Assembly: GCA_026129905.1 (NCBI GenBank)
Contig: JAHCHE010000030.1
Location: 47,686 to 111,685, forward strand
Origin: Bryobacteraceae bacterium
GTDB lineage: Bacteria > Acidobacteriota > Terriglobia > Bryobacterales > Bryobacteraceae
DNA length: 64,000 bases
Direction of reading: 5' to 3'
In this document: positions 1 through 11,920 of the stretch, piece by piece
How the letters are laid out: each line of letters opens with the position of its first letter
How positions within the stretch are numbered: the first letter of the stretch is position 1
Position numbers and translations under genes: made by a program
Notes under the pieces: model-generated
What the model was told of the DNA's origin: nothing
Databases searched by the model: none
What the model saw: the letters and a program-made list of their open reading frames with translations, nothing else

Positions 1-579
1 GCCGAACGGATCATAAACGGCGCTTACCGGCTGGACGTGAAGCCCGCCGCCGACTTCCCGAGCCGCCCGTTGACGCTGGTTCCTTCCTATCCCGACCTGC
101 CGATGGAGGAGGTCTACCCGCGGATTCCCAAAACGGACATCGCCGAGGTCTACCTGCGGGAACTCGGCCAAAGCCGGATCGCGTATTTTCCGTGGGACAT
201 CGACCGGACGTTTTGGGAAGCCCTGTGCGTCGACCACGGAAAGCTACTGGCGAACGCCGTGCGTTGGGCCGCCAACGAAGATCAGCCCGCGACGGTGACC
301 GGACCCGGCGTACTGGACGTGACCGTATGGCGTCAGAAGGACTCCATGACCGTTCATCTGGTGAACCTGACGAACCCCATGATGATGAAAGGCCCCGTCA
401 GGGAGCTGATCCCGGTGGGACCGCAACGCGTCCGGGTGCGGCTGCCCGAGGGTAAGAAGCCGGCGAAAGTCCAGCTTCTTACGGCGGGCGGTACGGTCAA
501 CGCGCGTCAATCGGGCGCCTACCTCGAGTTGACTGTCCCGTCGATCCTGGCCCACGAAGTCGTCGCGATCGACCTGTAG
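1..579 (+). CDS. C-terminal part of a secreted-type glycoside hydrolase (GHL6/GH42-trimerisation-like), 5' truncated by window
   Basis: The frame is open from base 1 to the tandem TAG stops at 577-582, so the N-terminus lies outside the window. The visible ~190 residues are the tail of a large glycosidase-like protein. A flavodoxin-like segment (RIAYFPWDIDRTFWE, DHGKLLANAVRWA) resembles the beta-galactosidase trimerisation domain, and it is followed by a small beta-sandwich (TGPGVLDVTVWRQ, VHLVNLTNPMMMKG). This architecture is known from hypothetical glycoside hydrolases of Acidobacteriota and Planctomycetota. The catalytic barrel is not visible, so the substrate cannot be named. An internal GTG at 37 is only the first in-frame start, not the real one. 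The gene leads a same-strand run of sugar-related genes. Confidence 0.65.
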   Translation, partial: AERIINGAYRLDVKPAADFPSRPLTLVPSYPDLPMEEVYPRIPKTDIAEVYLRELGQSRIAYFPWDIDRTFWEALCVDHGKLLANAVRWAANEDQPATVTGPGVLDVTVWRQKDSMTVHLVNLTNPMMMKGPVRELIPVGPQRVRVRLPEGKKPAKVQLLTAGGTVNARQSGAYLELTVPSILAHEVVAIDL

Positions 580-589
580 TAGCCCCTGG

Positions 590-1432
590 ATGAAGCAGGT
601 ATTGATCCTGGGCTGCGGCTATACCGGCCGTCGGGTGGCGTTGAGGCTGCTCGACCGCGGAATTCCGGTTGTGGCCACCACGCGGAACCCGTCCAAGCTC
701 GAGGCGATCGCGGCCCGTGGCGCAACGGTGATCCGCGTGGATGTGCTCGATCCGGGGACGCTTGGCGCGCTTCGGGTTCACGCCGCCGACGGTGCGGCGG
801 TGGTTCATTCCATTCCGGTGATCGAGACGGCGGCGGGGCTGTTGGACCCGACGCCCGCCCTGCTTGAGGCGCTCCAGAGGCGGCCGTCGCGCATGGTCTA
901 TCTCTCCACCACGGGCGTGTACGGCGTGGCGACCGACGTGGACGAAAACACCGCGCCCTCGCCGGCGAACGAAAGCGACCGGCTGCGAATCGCCGCGGAA
1001 CAGGCCGTCGCCTCCGGAGGGTGGTCGGCGCTGACCCTGCGGCCGGCCGCCATCTACGGCCCCGGGCGCGGCGTGCACGAATCGATCCGGCGCGCCCGTT
1101 ACCGCTTGGTGGGCGATGGCGGCAACTACGTCAGCCGTATCCACGTGGATGATCTCGCGGCGATCGTGGAGGCCGCGCTGTTCTCTTCGATTACGGGCGC
1201 CTATCCGGTCGCGGACGACGAGCCTTCCACCGCGCTGGAAATGGCGCGGTTTTGCGCGGAACTGACAGGCGCGCCGCTGCCGCCATCCGTGGGCACGCAC
1301 GACGTTCATCACACCCGCCGCGCGAACCGGCGGGTGGACGGCCGGGCGATTCTGCGGCTGCTCGGCGTCCGCCTGCTATTCCCGTCGTACAGAACGGGCG
1401 TTCCGGCCTCGCTCCAGGCCCCGGTGCTATAA
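590..1432 (+). CDS. NAD(P)-dependent epimerase/dehydratase-like SDR protein (YeeZ-like)
   Basis: This 280-residue extended short-chain dehydrogenase starts with the Rossmann dinucleotide motif GCGYTGRR (residues 8-15). It carries the strand-4 signature YLSTTGVYG near residue 103 and the late motif LRPAAIYGPGR. The canonical YxxxK is not evident: the equivalent helix reads ESDRLRIAAEQA, as in YeeZ-like members whose catalysis is unclear. The short length and lack of a signal peptide indicate a cytoplasmic enzyme. It begins 10 bp after the preceding stop and ends 7 bp before the next gene. A role in nucleotide-sugar or sugar-derivative metabolism is inferred from context only. Confidence 0.75.
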   Translation: MKQVLILGCGYTGRRVALRLLDRGIPVVATTRNPSKLEAIAARGATVIRVDVLDPGTLGALRVHAADGAAVVHSIPVIETAAGLLDPTPALLEALQRRPSRMVYLSTTGVYGVATDVDENTAPSPANESDRLRIAAEQAVASGGWSALTLRPAAIYGPGRGVHESIRRARYRLVGDGGNYVSRIHVDDLAAIVEAALFSSITGAYPVADDEPSTALEMARFCAELTGAPLPPSVGTHDVHHTRRANRRVDGRAILRLLGVRLLFPSYRTGVPASLQAPVL

Positions 1433-1433
1433 C
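1428..1433 (+). promoter_or_regulatory. -10-like box TATAAC just upstream of the GH20 gene
   Basis: TATAAC ends 6 nt before the ATG at 1440, overlapping the end of the previous gene. There is no clear -35. If used, the transcript would be nearly leaderless. It belongs to a pattern seen at several genes in this window. Confidence 0.3.
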
Positions 1434-1439
1434 ACAGGA

Positions 1440-3641
1440 ATGCGATTTTCCGTCCTGTTGGCGTGCCTGGCCCTTCCCGCCGGCGCGCAAGAAGTCAGCG
1501 AGCTGTTTCTGCGAGGCTACTCCGTCATCCCGGCGCCCCAGCGCGTCCAACTCGAGCCGGGCGAGGTCGTCTTCGGCCCGGACTGGCGCATCGATGCGCC
1601 GCGCGACGGCATTGCCGTCCGAAGCCTGATCGCGGATGCGGCAAGTTTTCACATGATTGCGCTCGATCGGGGCGCCGGGGCGGGGAAGAGGGTGCGGCTG
1701 GCGGTACAACCGGGAACGGTCTCCACCGGCCTCGACGCCGAGATCGACAAGCAGGCTTACCGTCTGCGCATCGCCGATCGCGAGATCGAGATCGCAGGCA
1801 ACGGCGATCCGGGCCTTTTTTACGGCGTCCAGACGCTTCTACAGTTGTTGAAGCGGGATTCCGCCGGAAGACTCGTCCTGCCGCGGGGAACTATCGAAGA
1901 CTGGCCCCGCCTCCAGCTCCGTTTCCTGCACTGGGACACCAAGCACCACCAGGACCGCATGGAGACCTTGAAGCGCTACCTGGATTGGACAGCCCGGTTC
2001 AAGGCGAACATGATCGGGTTCGAGCTGGAGGACAAGTTCGAGTACCCATCGCACCCGGCGATCGGCGCGCCCGGGGCGTTCACCACGGCGGAACTGCAGG
2101 AAATCGTCGACTACGGACTGGAGCGCCATATCCAGGTAGTCCCGGTTGTCCAGGCCCCGGCGCACATGGCGTACGTGCTGAAGCACCCGGAATTCGCCCG
2201 CCTGCGCGCCGACGGCAACAACTACCAGAGCGCGATGTGCGACCCGCAAACGTACGACCTGATCTTTTCGATGTATGACGACGTGATTAAGGCGACGAAA
2301 GGCGTCGATTATTTCTATGTTTCCACCGACGAGGTCTATTACGCGGGCATTGATTGCCAAAAAACCTACAACGACGAAAATCGCAGCCTGATGTGGGTGG
2401 ATTTCACCCGGAGGGCTACCGATTTTATGACGAAGCGCGGCCGGCGGCCCCTGGCATGGGTGGAATATCCCCTGCTGCCCGAACACGCCGGGATGCTGCC
2501 GCCGGCGCTCATCGACGGGGTTATCGGGGAAGAAGAATACCTGGAGGCGGAAAATCGGCTCGGCATGCGGCAAATGGCGTATGTGTCGATGCAAGGCGCG
2601 GAGTTTCTGTTCCCGCAGAGCCTGCCGCACGCGGGCGCGCGCGGATTCTCCGCGGGCCATCTGCAAAGCGCTTTCGAGAGTATCCGTAACGGCCGCCACT
2701 GGCGAGGCAAGCCAATCGGCGTGTTCGGCGCGGCCTGGGACGATTCCGGGCTTCACAACGAAACGTTCTGGCTGGGCTGGTCCGCCGTCGCGCAATGGGG
2801 CTGGAACCCGGGCGCCGCGCGGCCTGAGCAGCACGTAGCGGATTTCATGAAGGTCTACTACGGGCCAGGCGCCGCGGGGCTGACCGAGGTCTACCGCTCG
2901 ATGCAGCGGCAGGCGGACGAGTGGCAGCGGACCTGGGACCTGGTTGTCTCGAAGGCGCGTGAGCCCGGCTACGGGAATTCGTACGGGAAGGGAATCGGGA
3001 CAACGCGCTACGACCAGACGCTGGACCCGCCGCCGCTGCCAGCCATGCCGGATCTGGAAATAAAGGCGGCGTTCGGCGATAAATATGCTACGTACCTGGC
3101 CGAAAATCGACATCGAATGCTGGAAAATGACGCGCTTGTCACCTCGCTGTATGAAAATATCCTCCGCGTGGATCGCAACCGGTACAACCTCGAAGTCTAC
3201 CTCGCGCTGGCGCGGTTCATGGGGCATCACTGGGCGCTGCTCGACGGTCTGCACGGCGCCGAGCGCGCGATGGCCCGGGCCGCCGAGAGCGCGCGGAACG
3301 GCAAGCCGGAGGAAGCGGTCGGCAACCTGGTGGGGGCGCACAATCGCGTCGGCCGAATGCAGAAGGATGGCGAGCGGATCTTCGGCGAGCTGACACGGGT
3401 CTTTGAGAAAAGCCGCCTCCCCAAGGGCCTCTCCGCCGGAGGCAGGAAGTTCGTGCACGTGCTTGACGACACGAAGGATCACTGGGCCGACCGTACGCCG
3501 GACCTCGGCTACATGATGGCGCCGGAACGAAGCATCGGCCTCGAAGCCTGGCAGAAGCGGCTTGGCGAGGTCATCCAGGCGTATGCGAAGCGGCACAACG
3601 TCCCGGTAAAGGGACTCGGCGAGGCGCGGCTGGAGGAATGA
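1440..3641 (+). CDS. Secreted beta-N-acetylhexosaminidase, GH20 family
   Basis: This 733-residue protein has a short signal peptide (residues 1-16, cleavage near AGAQ). A GH20b-like N-domain covers about residues 25-140, with EIAGNGDPGLFYGVQTLLQL, and a TIM barrel follows. The catalytic Asp-Glu pair is seen as D297-E298 in VSTDEVYYAG, where GH20 enzymes use substrate-assisted catalysis on GlcNAc/GalNAc ends. HLQSAFESI and VFGAAWDD are further barrel motifs. The long C-terminal helical extension (about 480-733) is not typical of short GH20 enzymes. Its stop abuts the next start. The role is probably chitin or peptidoglycan fragment, or glycoprotein glycan, degradation in the periplasm; the exact substrate is inferred. 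Confidence 0.85.
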   Translation: MRFSVLLACLALPAGAQEVSELFLRGYSVIPAPQRVQLEPGEVVFGPDWRIDAPRDGIAVRSLIADAASFHMIALDRGAGAGKRVRLAVQPGTVSTGLDAEIDKQAYRLRIADREIEIAGNGDPGLFYGVQTLLQLLKRDSAGRLVLPRGTIEDWPRLQLRFLHWDTKHHQDRMETLKRYLDWTARFKANMIGFELEDKFEYPSHPAIGAPGAFTTAELQEIVDYGLERHIQVVPVVQAPAHMAYVLKHPEFARLRADGNNYQSAMCDPQTYDLIFSMYDDVIKATKGVDYFYVSTDEVYYAGIDCQKTYNDENRSLMWVDFTRRATDFMTKRGRRPLAWVEYPLLPEHAGMLPPALIDGVIGEEEYLEAENRLGMRQMAYVSMQGAEFLFPQSLPHAGARGFSAGHLQSAFESIRNGRHWRGKPIGVFGAAWDDSGLHNETFWLGWSAVAQWGWNPGAARPEQHVADFMKVYYGPGAAGLTEVYRSMQRQADEWQRTWDLVVSKAREPGYGNSYGKGIGTTRYDQTLDPPPLPAMPDLEIKAAFGDKYATYLAENRHRMLENDALVTSLYENILRVDRNRYNLEVYLALARFMGHHWALLDGLHGAERAMARAAESARNGKPEEAVGNLVGAHNRVGRMQKDGERIFGELTRVFEKSRLPKGLSAGGRKFVHVLDDTKDHWADRTPDLGYMMAPERSIGLEAWQKRLGEVIQAYAKRHNVPVKGLGEARLEE

Positions 3642-6035
3642 GTGCGGACCGCAACCGTCTTTCTATTTCTTTGTTGTTCTCTGGCGCCGGCGGCCGATCT
3701 TCCGGCGAACCGGTGGGTGGAACTCAAAAAGGACGCCGCCGGCGCAAGGCGAGGCAGCGCGATCCGCTATGCCTCCGGCGCCGGCGCCTTCTTCCTGTGG
3801 GGCTTCATGAACGCGGACCCGGACCTCCTCCAGGAACACCCGCTGATGCGCATCCCGGAGTACGACATGGTCTACTTCGATCCCGGAGCGGGCAAGTGGG
3901 AAAACCACCTTCCCCGCGCGTGGGAGGAACCGTGGCGGCGTGAACTACCGCTGGCCTATGTCCCCCGCACATACTCGGGAATCACCACCGGCAGCGAGCG
4001 AACGACGCTGCGGGTCGCGACGGACGAACCGGAGGCCGCCCCGCGGCCGGACCTCAACATCGTCTTCGACCAGGTGGTCTATCGCCCGGAGGACAACTCC
4101 CTTTACTACTTCACCGGCGGTCTGACAGCGAAGTACGACGTGGGCGCCCGCCGCTGGTCGGATCTCGAACCGAAACATTCTCCGCCTCCCGTGCTTGGCG
4201 GATCCCTGGCGCACGACCCGATTCGCGACGAGATCCTGCTGTTCGGCGGCGGTCACGTGGCGGAGCGGGGCGCGGACGGCGTTCTTCGCGGCGACGCCGG
4301 CGCCTGGGTCTACAGCGTCAAGGGGCGCGACTGGCGGAGACTGCAGCTTCGGCCCGAACCTCGTCCCCGCATGAACGCACGGATGGTCTGCGATACGCGC
4401 AACCAGGCTTTGGTGCTGTTCGGAGGCGATGGGCAGACGCACTACCTCGCCGATACGTGGCTCTTCGACCTGAAGACGCACACGTGGCGACAGTCGAAAG
4501 CCGCTGGACCTCCGGCGCGCGCGGGCCATTTCACCGTATACGACCCCGACACGGGCCTGGTCATCGTCGGAGGAGGGTACAACCGGAACGACCTCGCCGA
4601 CATGTGGGGGTACGACGTCGCGGCCGACAAGTGGCGAAAGCTGCGCGGCGAGGTCCCGGCGGGATTCTACTTGAGCGGGGACATCGCGCCGGAAAAACGC
4701 CTGATCCTTCTAGCGACGAACACGCGAACCCCGGGCGACCGAATGACGTGCAACATCCTCTTTCCCGTCCGCACCACCTTCGCGTACCGGATCGAGCGCG
4801 AGGGCCTGTTCGACGACAGCGTCACGCCACAGCGTCAACAGCCGATGCCGAAACGCGCGCCGGAGGAGGCGGCGGGCATGGACCCGGACCCCGTCCGTCG
4901 TCAGGCACAGCGCGAGCGGCTGGAGAAACTGCCCGACAACCACTGGGTGGAACTGCCCGAACCCGGACGAGCGGCGCCGGCGCGTACCTGGGGCAGCGCG
5001 ACGTTCGACACCGACCGCGGGCAGATTCTTTACTGGGGCGGCGGCCACTGCGGCTACGAAGGGAGCGATGTGGACGCCTACGTCGTCGCGGAACACACCT
5101 GGCGCGGCGATCCGGCGCCGGATTTCCCGGAGCGGCTCTGGAACCACGGCGTGCGGCTCGCGGGCGTCACCTTCACCGGCCGGCCCTGGAGCAATCACGG
5201 CCGCAAAGTCTACGCCTACGATCCCACCGGCAAACGGCTCATCGTGGTAGAGCCGGTACGCCTTACCGCCGGCTACGAACCGGAGTGGCTCCGCTCCTAT
5301 CCATCGAAGCGGCGGATGGCGCCGGACGCCGTGGCCGGCGCGGCCTCCTCCTATCGCAAGTTCGTCACCTGGAGTTACGATCCGGACAGCAGGGCCTGGA
5401 AGATCGTCGGGCCCGCTCCGGCCGGCGTCGACACGCTGGTGAGCACGCCTCACGGAGTGGTGGGATTGCCCGTAAACTGGCCCGGACGGTTGAACGATGC
5501 CGGCTATCAGCGCCCCTGGCGAGCATGGCATCCGCCGGAGGACAACGCGCCCTATCTGCTCCGCGGAGACCGCTGGGAGAAACTCGGTGGTCCCGGACCG
5601 TCGCCGCAGAATCTCTACGAGATGACCAGCCTTGCCTACGACAGCAAGCGCGATCAGATTGTGCTCCACGGAGGCGGCGCGCGCCGTGACGAGCTGTGGA
5701 CGTTCGACATAAAGAGCGGACGTTGGACGAACCGGCAGCCGAAAGTCATCGGGGCTTCGGACGGCCGGCCTCCGGTCTGCGCCCGCGAGTCCGTCTACAT
5801 TCCAGGCGCGGACGTCGTACTCAGCTACGGGCCGCCGCTCTGGGTCTACAGCCCTTCGGAAAACTCGTGGCGGCCGCTGGATCTGCCCGTCAACGGCGAC
5901 CCGCAATTGCACGAGCGCGCCTCGCAGAACCGGGCCATGGTCTACGACCCGGCGCGCAATCTCGTCTTTCTGGTGCTCGGCGGGCGAGGGGACACCGGCA
6001 TCGCGTCGGTTTTCGCGTTACGATACCGGCAATAG
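3642..6035 (+). CDS. Secreted kelch-repeat beta-propeller protein
   Basis: This 797-residue protein has a GTG start directly after the preceding stop. The N-terminus MRTATVFLFLCCSLAPAAD is a signal peptide. The body holds two sets of kelch blades: ILLFGGGHV, ALVLFGGDGQ, LVIVGGGYN and, in the second half, ILYWGGGH and IVLHGGGARRDELWTFD. Two similar opening phrases (LPANRWVEL near residue 20 and LPDNHWVEL near residue 428) suggest an internal duplication giving two propellers. Kelch propellers bind proteins or glycans or form oxidase-type active sites. No catalytic residues are recognisable, so the function is unknown. Position after GH20 suggests a role with extracellular carbohydrate. Confidence 0.75.
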   Translation: MRTATVFLFLCCSLAPAADLPANRWVELKKDAAGARRGSAIRYASGAGAFFLWGFMNADPDLLQEHPLMRIPEYDMVYFDPGAGKWENHLPRAWEEPWRRELPLAYVPRTYSGITTGSERTTLRVATDEPEAAPRPDLNIVFDQVVYRPEDNSLYYFTGGLTAKYDVGARRWSDLEPKHSPPPVLGGSLAHDPIRDEILLFGGGHVAERGADGVLRGDAGAWVYSVKGRDWRRLQLRPEPRPRMNARMVCDTRNQALVLFGGDGQTHYLADTWLFDLKTHTWRQSKAAGPPARAGHFTVYDPDTGLVIVGGGYNRNDLADMWGYDVAADKWRKLRGEVPAGFYLSGDIAPEKRLILLATNTRTPGDRMTCNILFPVRTTFAYRIEREGLFDDSVTPQRQQPMPKRAPEEAAGMDPDPVRRQAQRERLEKLPDNHWVELPEPGRAAPARTWGSATFDTDRGQILYWGGGHCGYEGSDVDAYVVAEHTWRGDPAPDFPERLWNHGVRLAGVTFTGRPWSNHGRKVYAYDPTGKRLIVVEPVRLTAGYEPEWLRSYPSKRRMAPDAVAGAASSYRKFVTWSYDPDSRAWKIVGPAPAGVDTLVSTPHGVVGLPVNWPGRLNDAGYQRPWRAWHPPEDNAPYLLRGDRWEKLGGPGPSPQNLYEMTSLAYDSKRDQIVLHGGGARRDELWTFDIKSGRWTNRQPKVIGASDGRPPVCARESVYIPGADVVLSYGPPLWVYSPSENSWRPLDLPVNGDPQLHERASQNRAMVYDPARNLVFLVLGGRGDTGIASVFALRYRQ

Positions 6036-6037
6036 CC

Positions 6038-7243
6038 ATGACGCCCTACACTCGACGCGACTTGCTCGCGCGGCTGCCCCTCGCCGCGCTGGCCGTTCCC
6101 CGTTTCGCCGAAGGCAGGCCCGAGCCTCCGGGGAAGATGAAAATCACCAAGTTCGTCCTGCACAAGTGCTCGCTGCGCTGGCGCGACCTGATGTTTCTGG
6201 AGATCCACACCGACGCAGGCCTGGTGGGCATCGGCGAGGGTACCTGCCATAACCGCGTGGACGTGGTCGAGGCCGCCATCCGCTGGCTGGAACCGCACAT
6301 GGTGGGCCAGGACCCGGCGGGCCCCGAGTACCACTGGAACCGCAACTACTGGGAACTGACGCGGTGGCGCACCGGTCCGATGCTGATGACCGCCCTGTCG
6401 GCCGTCGATATCGCGCTGTGGGACCTCGAGGGCAAGCGCTTCGGCGTTCCCGTTTCGCGCTTGCTGGGCGGGCCGATTCACGACAAGCTCCGCGTCTACT
6501 TCTCGCACTGGACCAACGAGATGAAAGACACGTCGCCCCAGGCGTTCGCCGATCGAGCGATCGAGACGCGGGCGAAAGGCTGGACCGCCGTCAAGTGGGG
6601 CGTCGCACGGGCGCCGAGCGAGACGGAGCGCATCGCCGAAGGCGTCGCCCGCGTGGCGGCCGTACGGAAAGCGGTGGGCTCTAATTTCGACATCTGCCTC
6701 GAGCTGTTCGAGAGTTTCTCGGCCCGCGCCGCGCTGCGGTTCGCGCGCGCCGTCGCCCCATACGACGTCCTGTTCATCGAGGAGCCGATCCAACGCGAGA
6801 TCCCGGACGCCTTCAGGGAACTCGCGGCCGCCAGCCCGGTTCCCATCGCCACCGGCGAGGGCCTGCTTTCCCGCTACGAATTCAAGTTGCTGCTGGACGC
6901 CAAGGGCGCCGCCATCATTCAACCCGACGTGGTGAAATGCGGCGGCATCACCGAGCTCCGCAAGATTGCCAACATGGCCGAGGCGTACAACGTCGAAGTC
7001 GCGCCGCATCAGCCCTACGGTCCCGTCGCGCACGTCGCTTCGCTCGCCGCGGCCTCCGTCTGCCGCAACTTCGTGATACACGAATGGGAGGCTGACGACG
7101 AGGCGTTGTTCCACGAACTGACGGCCGGAAAGTTCCCGGTCCAGAAAGACGGCGTCGTTGTCCTGCCTTCTGCACCGGGGCTCGGCATCGACGTCGACTT
7201 CGCCGGGTTTGTCCGCCGCTACCCGTACAAAGGGCAAAGCTGA
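6038..7243 (+). CDS. Mandelate racemase/muconate lactonizing enzyme family protein (sugar-acid dehydratase-like)
   Basis: This enolase-superfamily enzyme has 401 residues. The ATG at 6038 was chosen because it gives the Tat-like leader TRRDLLARLPLAALA; the frame is open upstream only inside the kelch gene. The N-terminal capping domain (KITKFVLHKC, VGIGEGTC) is followed by a barrel with K186 in AVKWG. Metal ligands appear in DICLELFE, LFIEEPI and IATGEG, and a C-terminal base is seen in VAPHQPYGP. This pattern is close to D-galactonate dehydratase-type members. Proposed reaction: dehydration of an aldonic acid, with substrate inferred. The stop overlaps the next start by one base (TGATG), so the two are translationally coupled. 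Confidence 0.8.
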   Translation: MTPYTRRDLLARLPLAALAVPRFAEGRPEPPGKMKITKFVLHKCSLRWRDLMFLEIHTDAGLVGIGEGTCHNRVDVVEAAIRWLEPHMVGQDPAGPEYHWNRNYWELTRWRTGPMLMTALSAVDIALWDLEGKRFGVPVSRLLGGPIHDKLRVYFSHWTNEMKDTSPQAFADRAIETRAKGWTAVKWGVARAPSETERIAEGVARVAAVRKAVGSNFDICLELFESFSARAALRFARAVAPYDVLFIEEPIQREIPDAFRELAAASPVPIATGEGLLSRYEFKLLLDAKGAAIIQPDVVKCGGITELRKIANMAEAYNVEVAPHQPYGPVAHVASLAAASVCRNFVIHEWEADDEALFHELTAGKFPVQKDGVVVLPSAPGLGIDVDFAGFVRRYPYKGQS

Positions 7244-8085
7244 TGCCGCTCCGCGTATTGCTGTGGATCGCGTGCGTGGCCGGACTGTGCTTCGCGCAGG
7301 AGGGCCGGGTCGTCGACGAAGTGAAGGCCCATCGCGACGGACTGGCCGTCTGGTGGGTGGGCAACGCGGGTTGGCTGATCAAGGCGGACGGCCTGCTGAT
7401 CGGCACGGACCTGGACCTGGGGACGGCGGAGCGAGCGGCGCCCCTGGTGGTTTCGGCGGCGGAACTCGCCCCGGAACTGGACGTCGCCTTCGTCAGCCAT
7501 CATCACGGCGACCACTGCAATATCCCCACCATTCGAACGCTGGCACAGGGAACGCGAACGACGTTCGTCCTGCCTCGCCCGTGTCTGAAGCAGGCGGCGA
7601 AGCTCGCCATCCCGGAGGCGCGCATTGTCGTGCCCGAGCCGGGCCGTCCGTTCGAGGTGAAGGGAATCCGCGTCGAGCCCGTTCACGCGATTCACGGCAA
7701 CCAGGAGTTCACCGTCCTCACCCGCGAACCCGACTTTGTCGAGTCGATCGCGCACAATTGCGGCTACGTGTTCAACTTCGGGGGCAAGCGCCTTTTCCAC
7801 CCGGGCGATTCCGTGCTGACGGAGGAGCACCTCGGTCTGAAGAACATCGATGTGCTGTTTATCTCCCCCACCGTCCACAACATGTACATCGACCGCTCGA
7901 TGATCCTCATCAACCGGCTCCAGCCGGCCTATATTTTCCCCCAGCATTTCGGGACCTACCGGGAAACCGACGAGAACCGCTTCTGGACGAAGGGGTATCC
8001 CGATGAGCTGAAGCTGCGCCTTTCCGCCGACTTGCAGAAACGCTACCACAAGCTGCGGCAGGGCGAGAAGTTCACGGTGCGGTGA
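7243..8085 (+). CDS. Secreted metallo-beta-lactamase-fold hydrolase
   Basis: This 280-residue protein has a clear signal peptide (MPLRVLLWIACVAGLCFAQ). The metal motif HHHGDH (86-91) is the HxHxDH signature that binds one or two zinc ions, with further ligands expected at the His of VEPVHAIHGN and the Asp of FHPGDSVLT. It resembles the UlaG/YycJ-like small MBL hydrolases rather than true beta-lactamases. It is coupled to the enolase-superfamily gene, so it may hydrolyse a sugar lactone or phosphodiester outside the cytoplasm; this is inference. It is the last gene of the + strand block and is convergent with the next unit. Confidence 0.8.
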   Translation: MPLRVLLWIACVAGLCFAQEGRVVDEVKAHRDGLAVWWVGNAGWLIKADGLLIGTDLDLGTAERAAPLVVSAAELAPELDVAFVSHHHGDHCNIPTIRTLAQGTRTTFVLPRPCLKQAAKLAIPEARIVVPEPGRPFEVKGIRVEPVHAIHGNQEFTVLTREPDFVESIAHNCGYVFNFGGKRLFHPGDSVLTEEHLGLKNIDVLFISPTVHNMYIDRSMILINRLQPAYIFPQHFGTYRETDENRFWTKGYPDELKLRLSADLQKRYHKLRQGEKFTVR

Positions 8086-8088
8086 CGG

Positions 8089-8272
8089 TCCTCCTGGCGT
8101 TCCTCCAGCAAAGCCGCAACCACGCCCCGCTTGGACCTGGGAGCGGCTGAACGAAGCATCCCGAGCGGCATCGGCGCGCTGGCTGGACGAATCAACCCCT
8201 CTCGCTGAAGCCGGGCAAGCCTGTCGTCCTCCTGCTCCTGCAACTCGATCCGCTCCAGCCGCGCGCGCCTCT
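8089..8272 (-). pseudogene. Relic resembling a Phd/YefM-type antitoxin C-terminus
   Basis: In the gap between two convergent genes, the minus strand reads as an Arg/Glu-rich segment with no start codon. It contains the phrases ERIELQEQEDDRLARLQREG, LIRPASAPMPLG and GVVAALLEERQEDR. The end (VxALLEERxExR) is a pattern I associate with C-termini of Phd-like antitoxins. No N-terminal DNA-binding part and no toxin partner are present. It could also be a chance open stretch in GC-rich DNA. Confidence is low; it is listed because it is the only structure seen in this gap. Confidence 0.28.
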
Positions 8273-8275
8273 TGT

Positions 8276-11916
<3,641 letters not shown>

Positions 11917-11920
<4 letters not shown>

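Noticed and set aside
1839..3596. A 585-residue antisense frame inside the GH20 gene
   Set aside because: Antisense shadow; the + strand carries the signal peptide and catalytic Asp-Glu.
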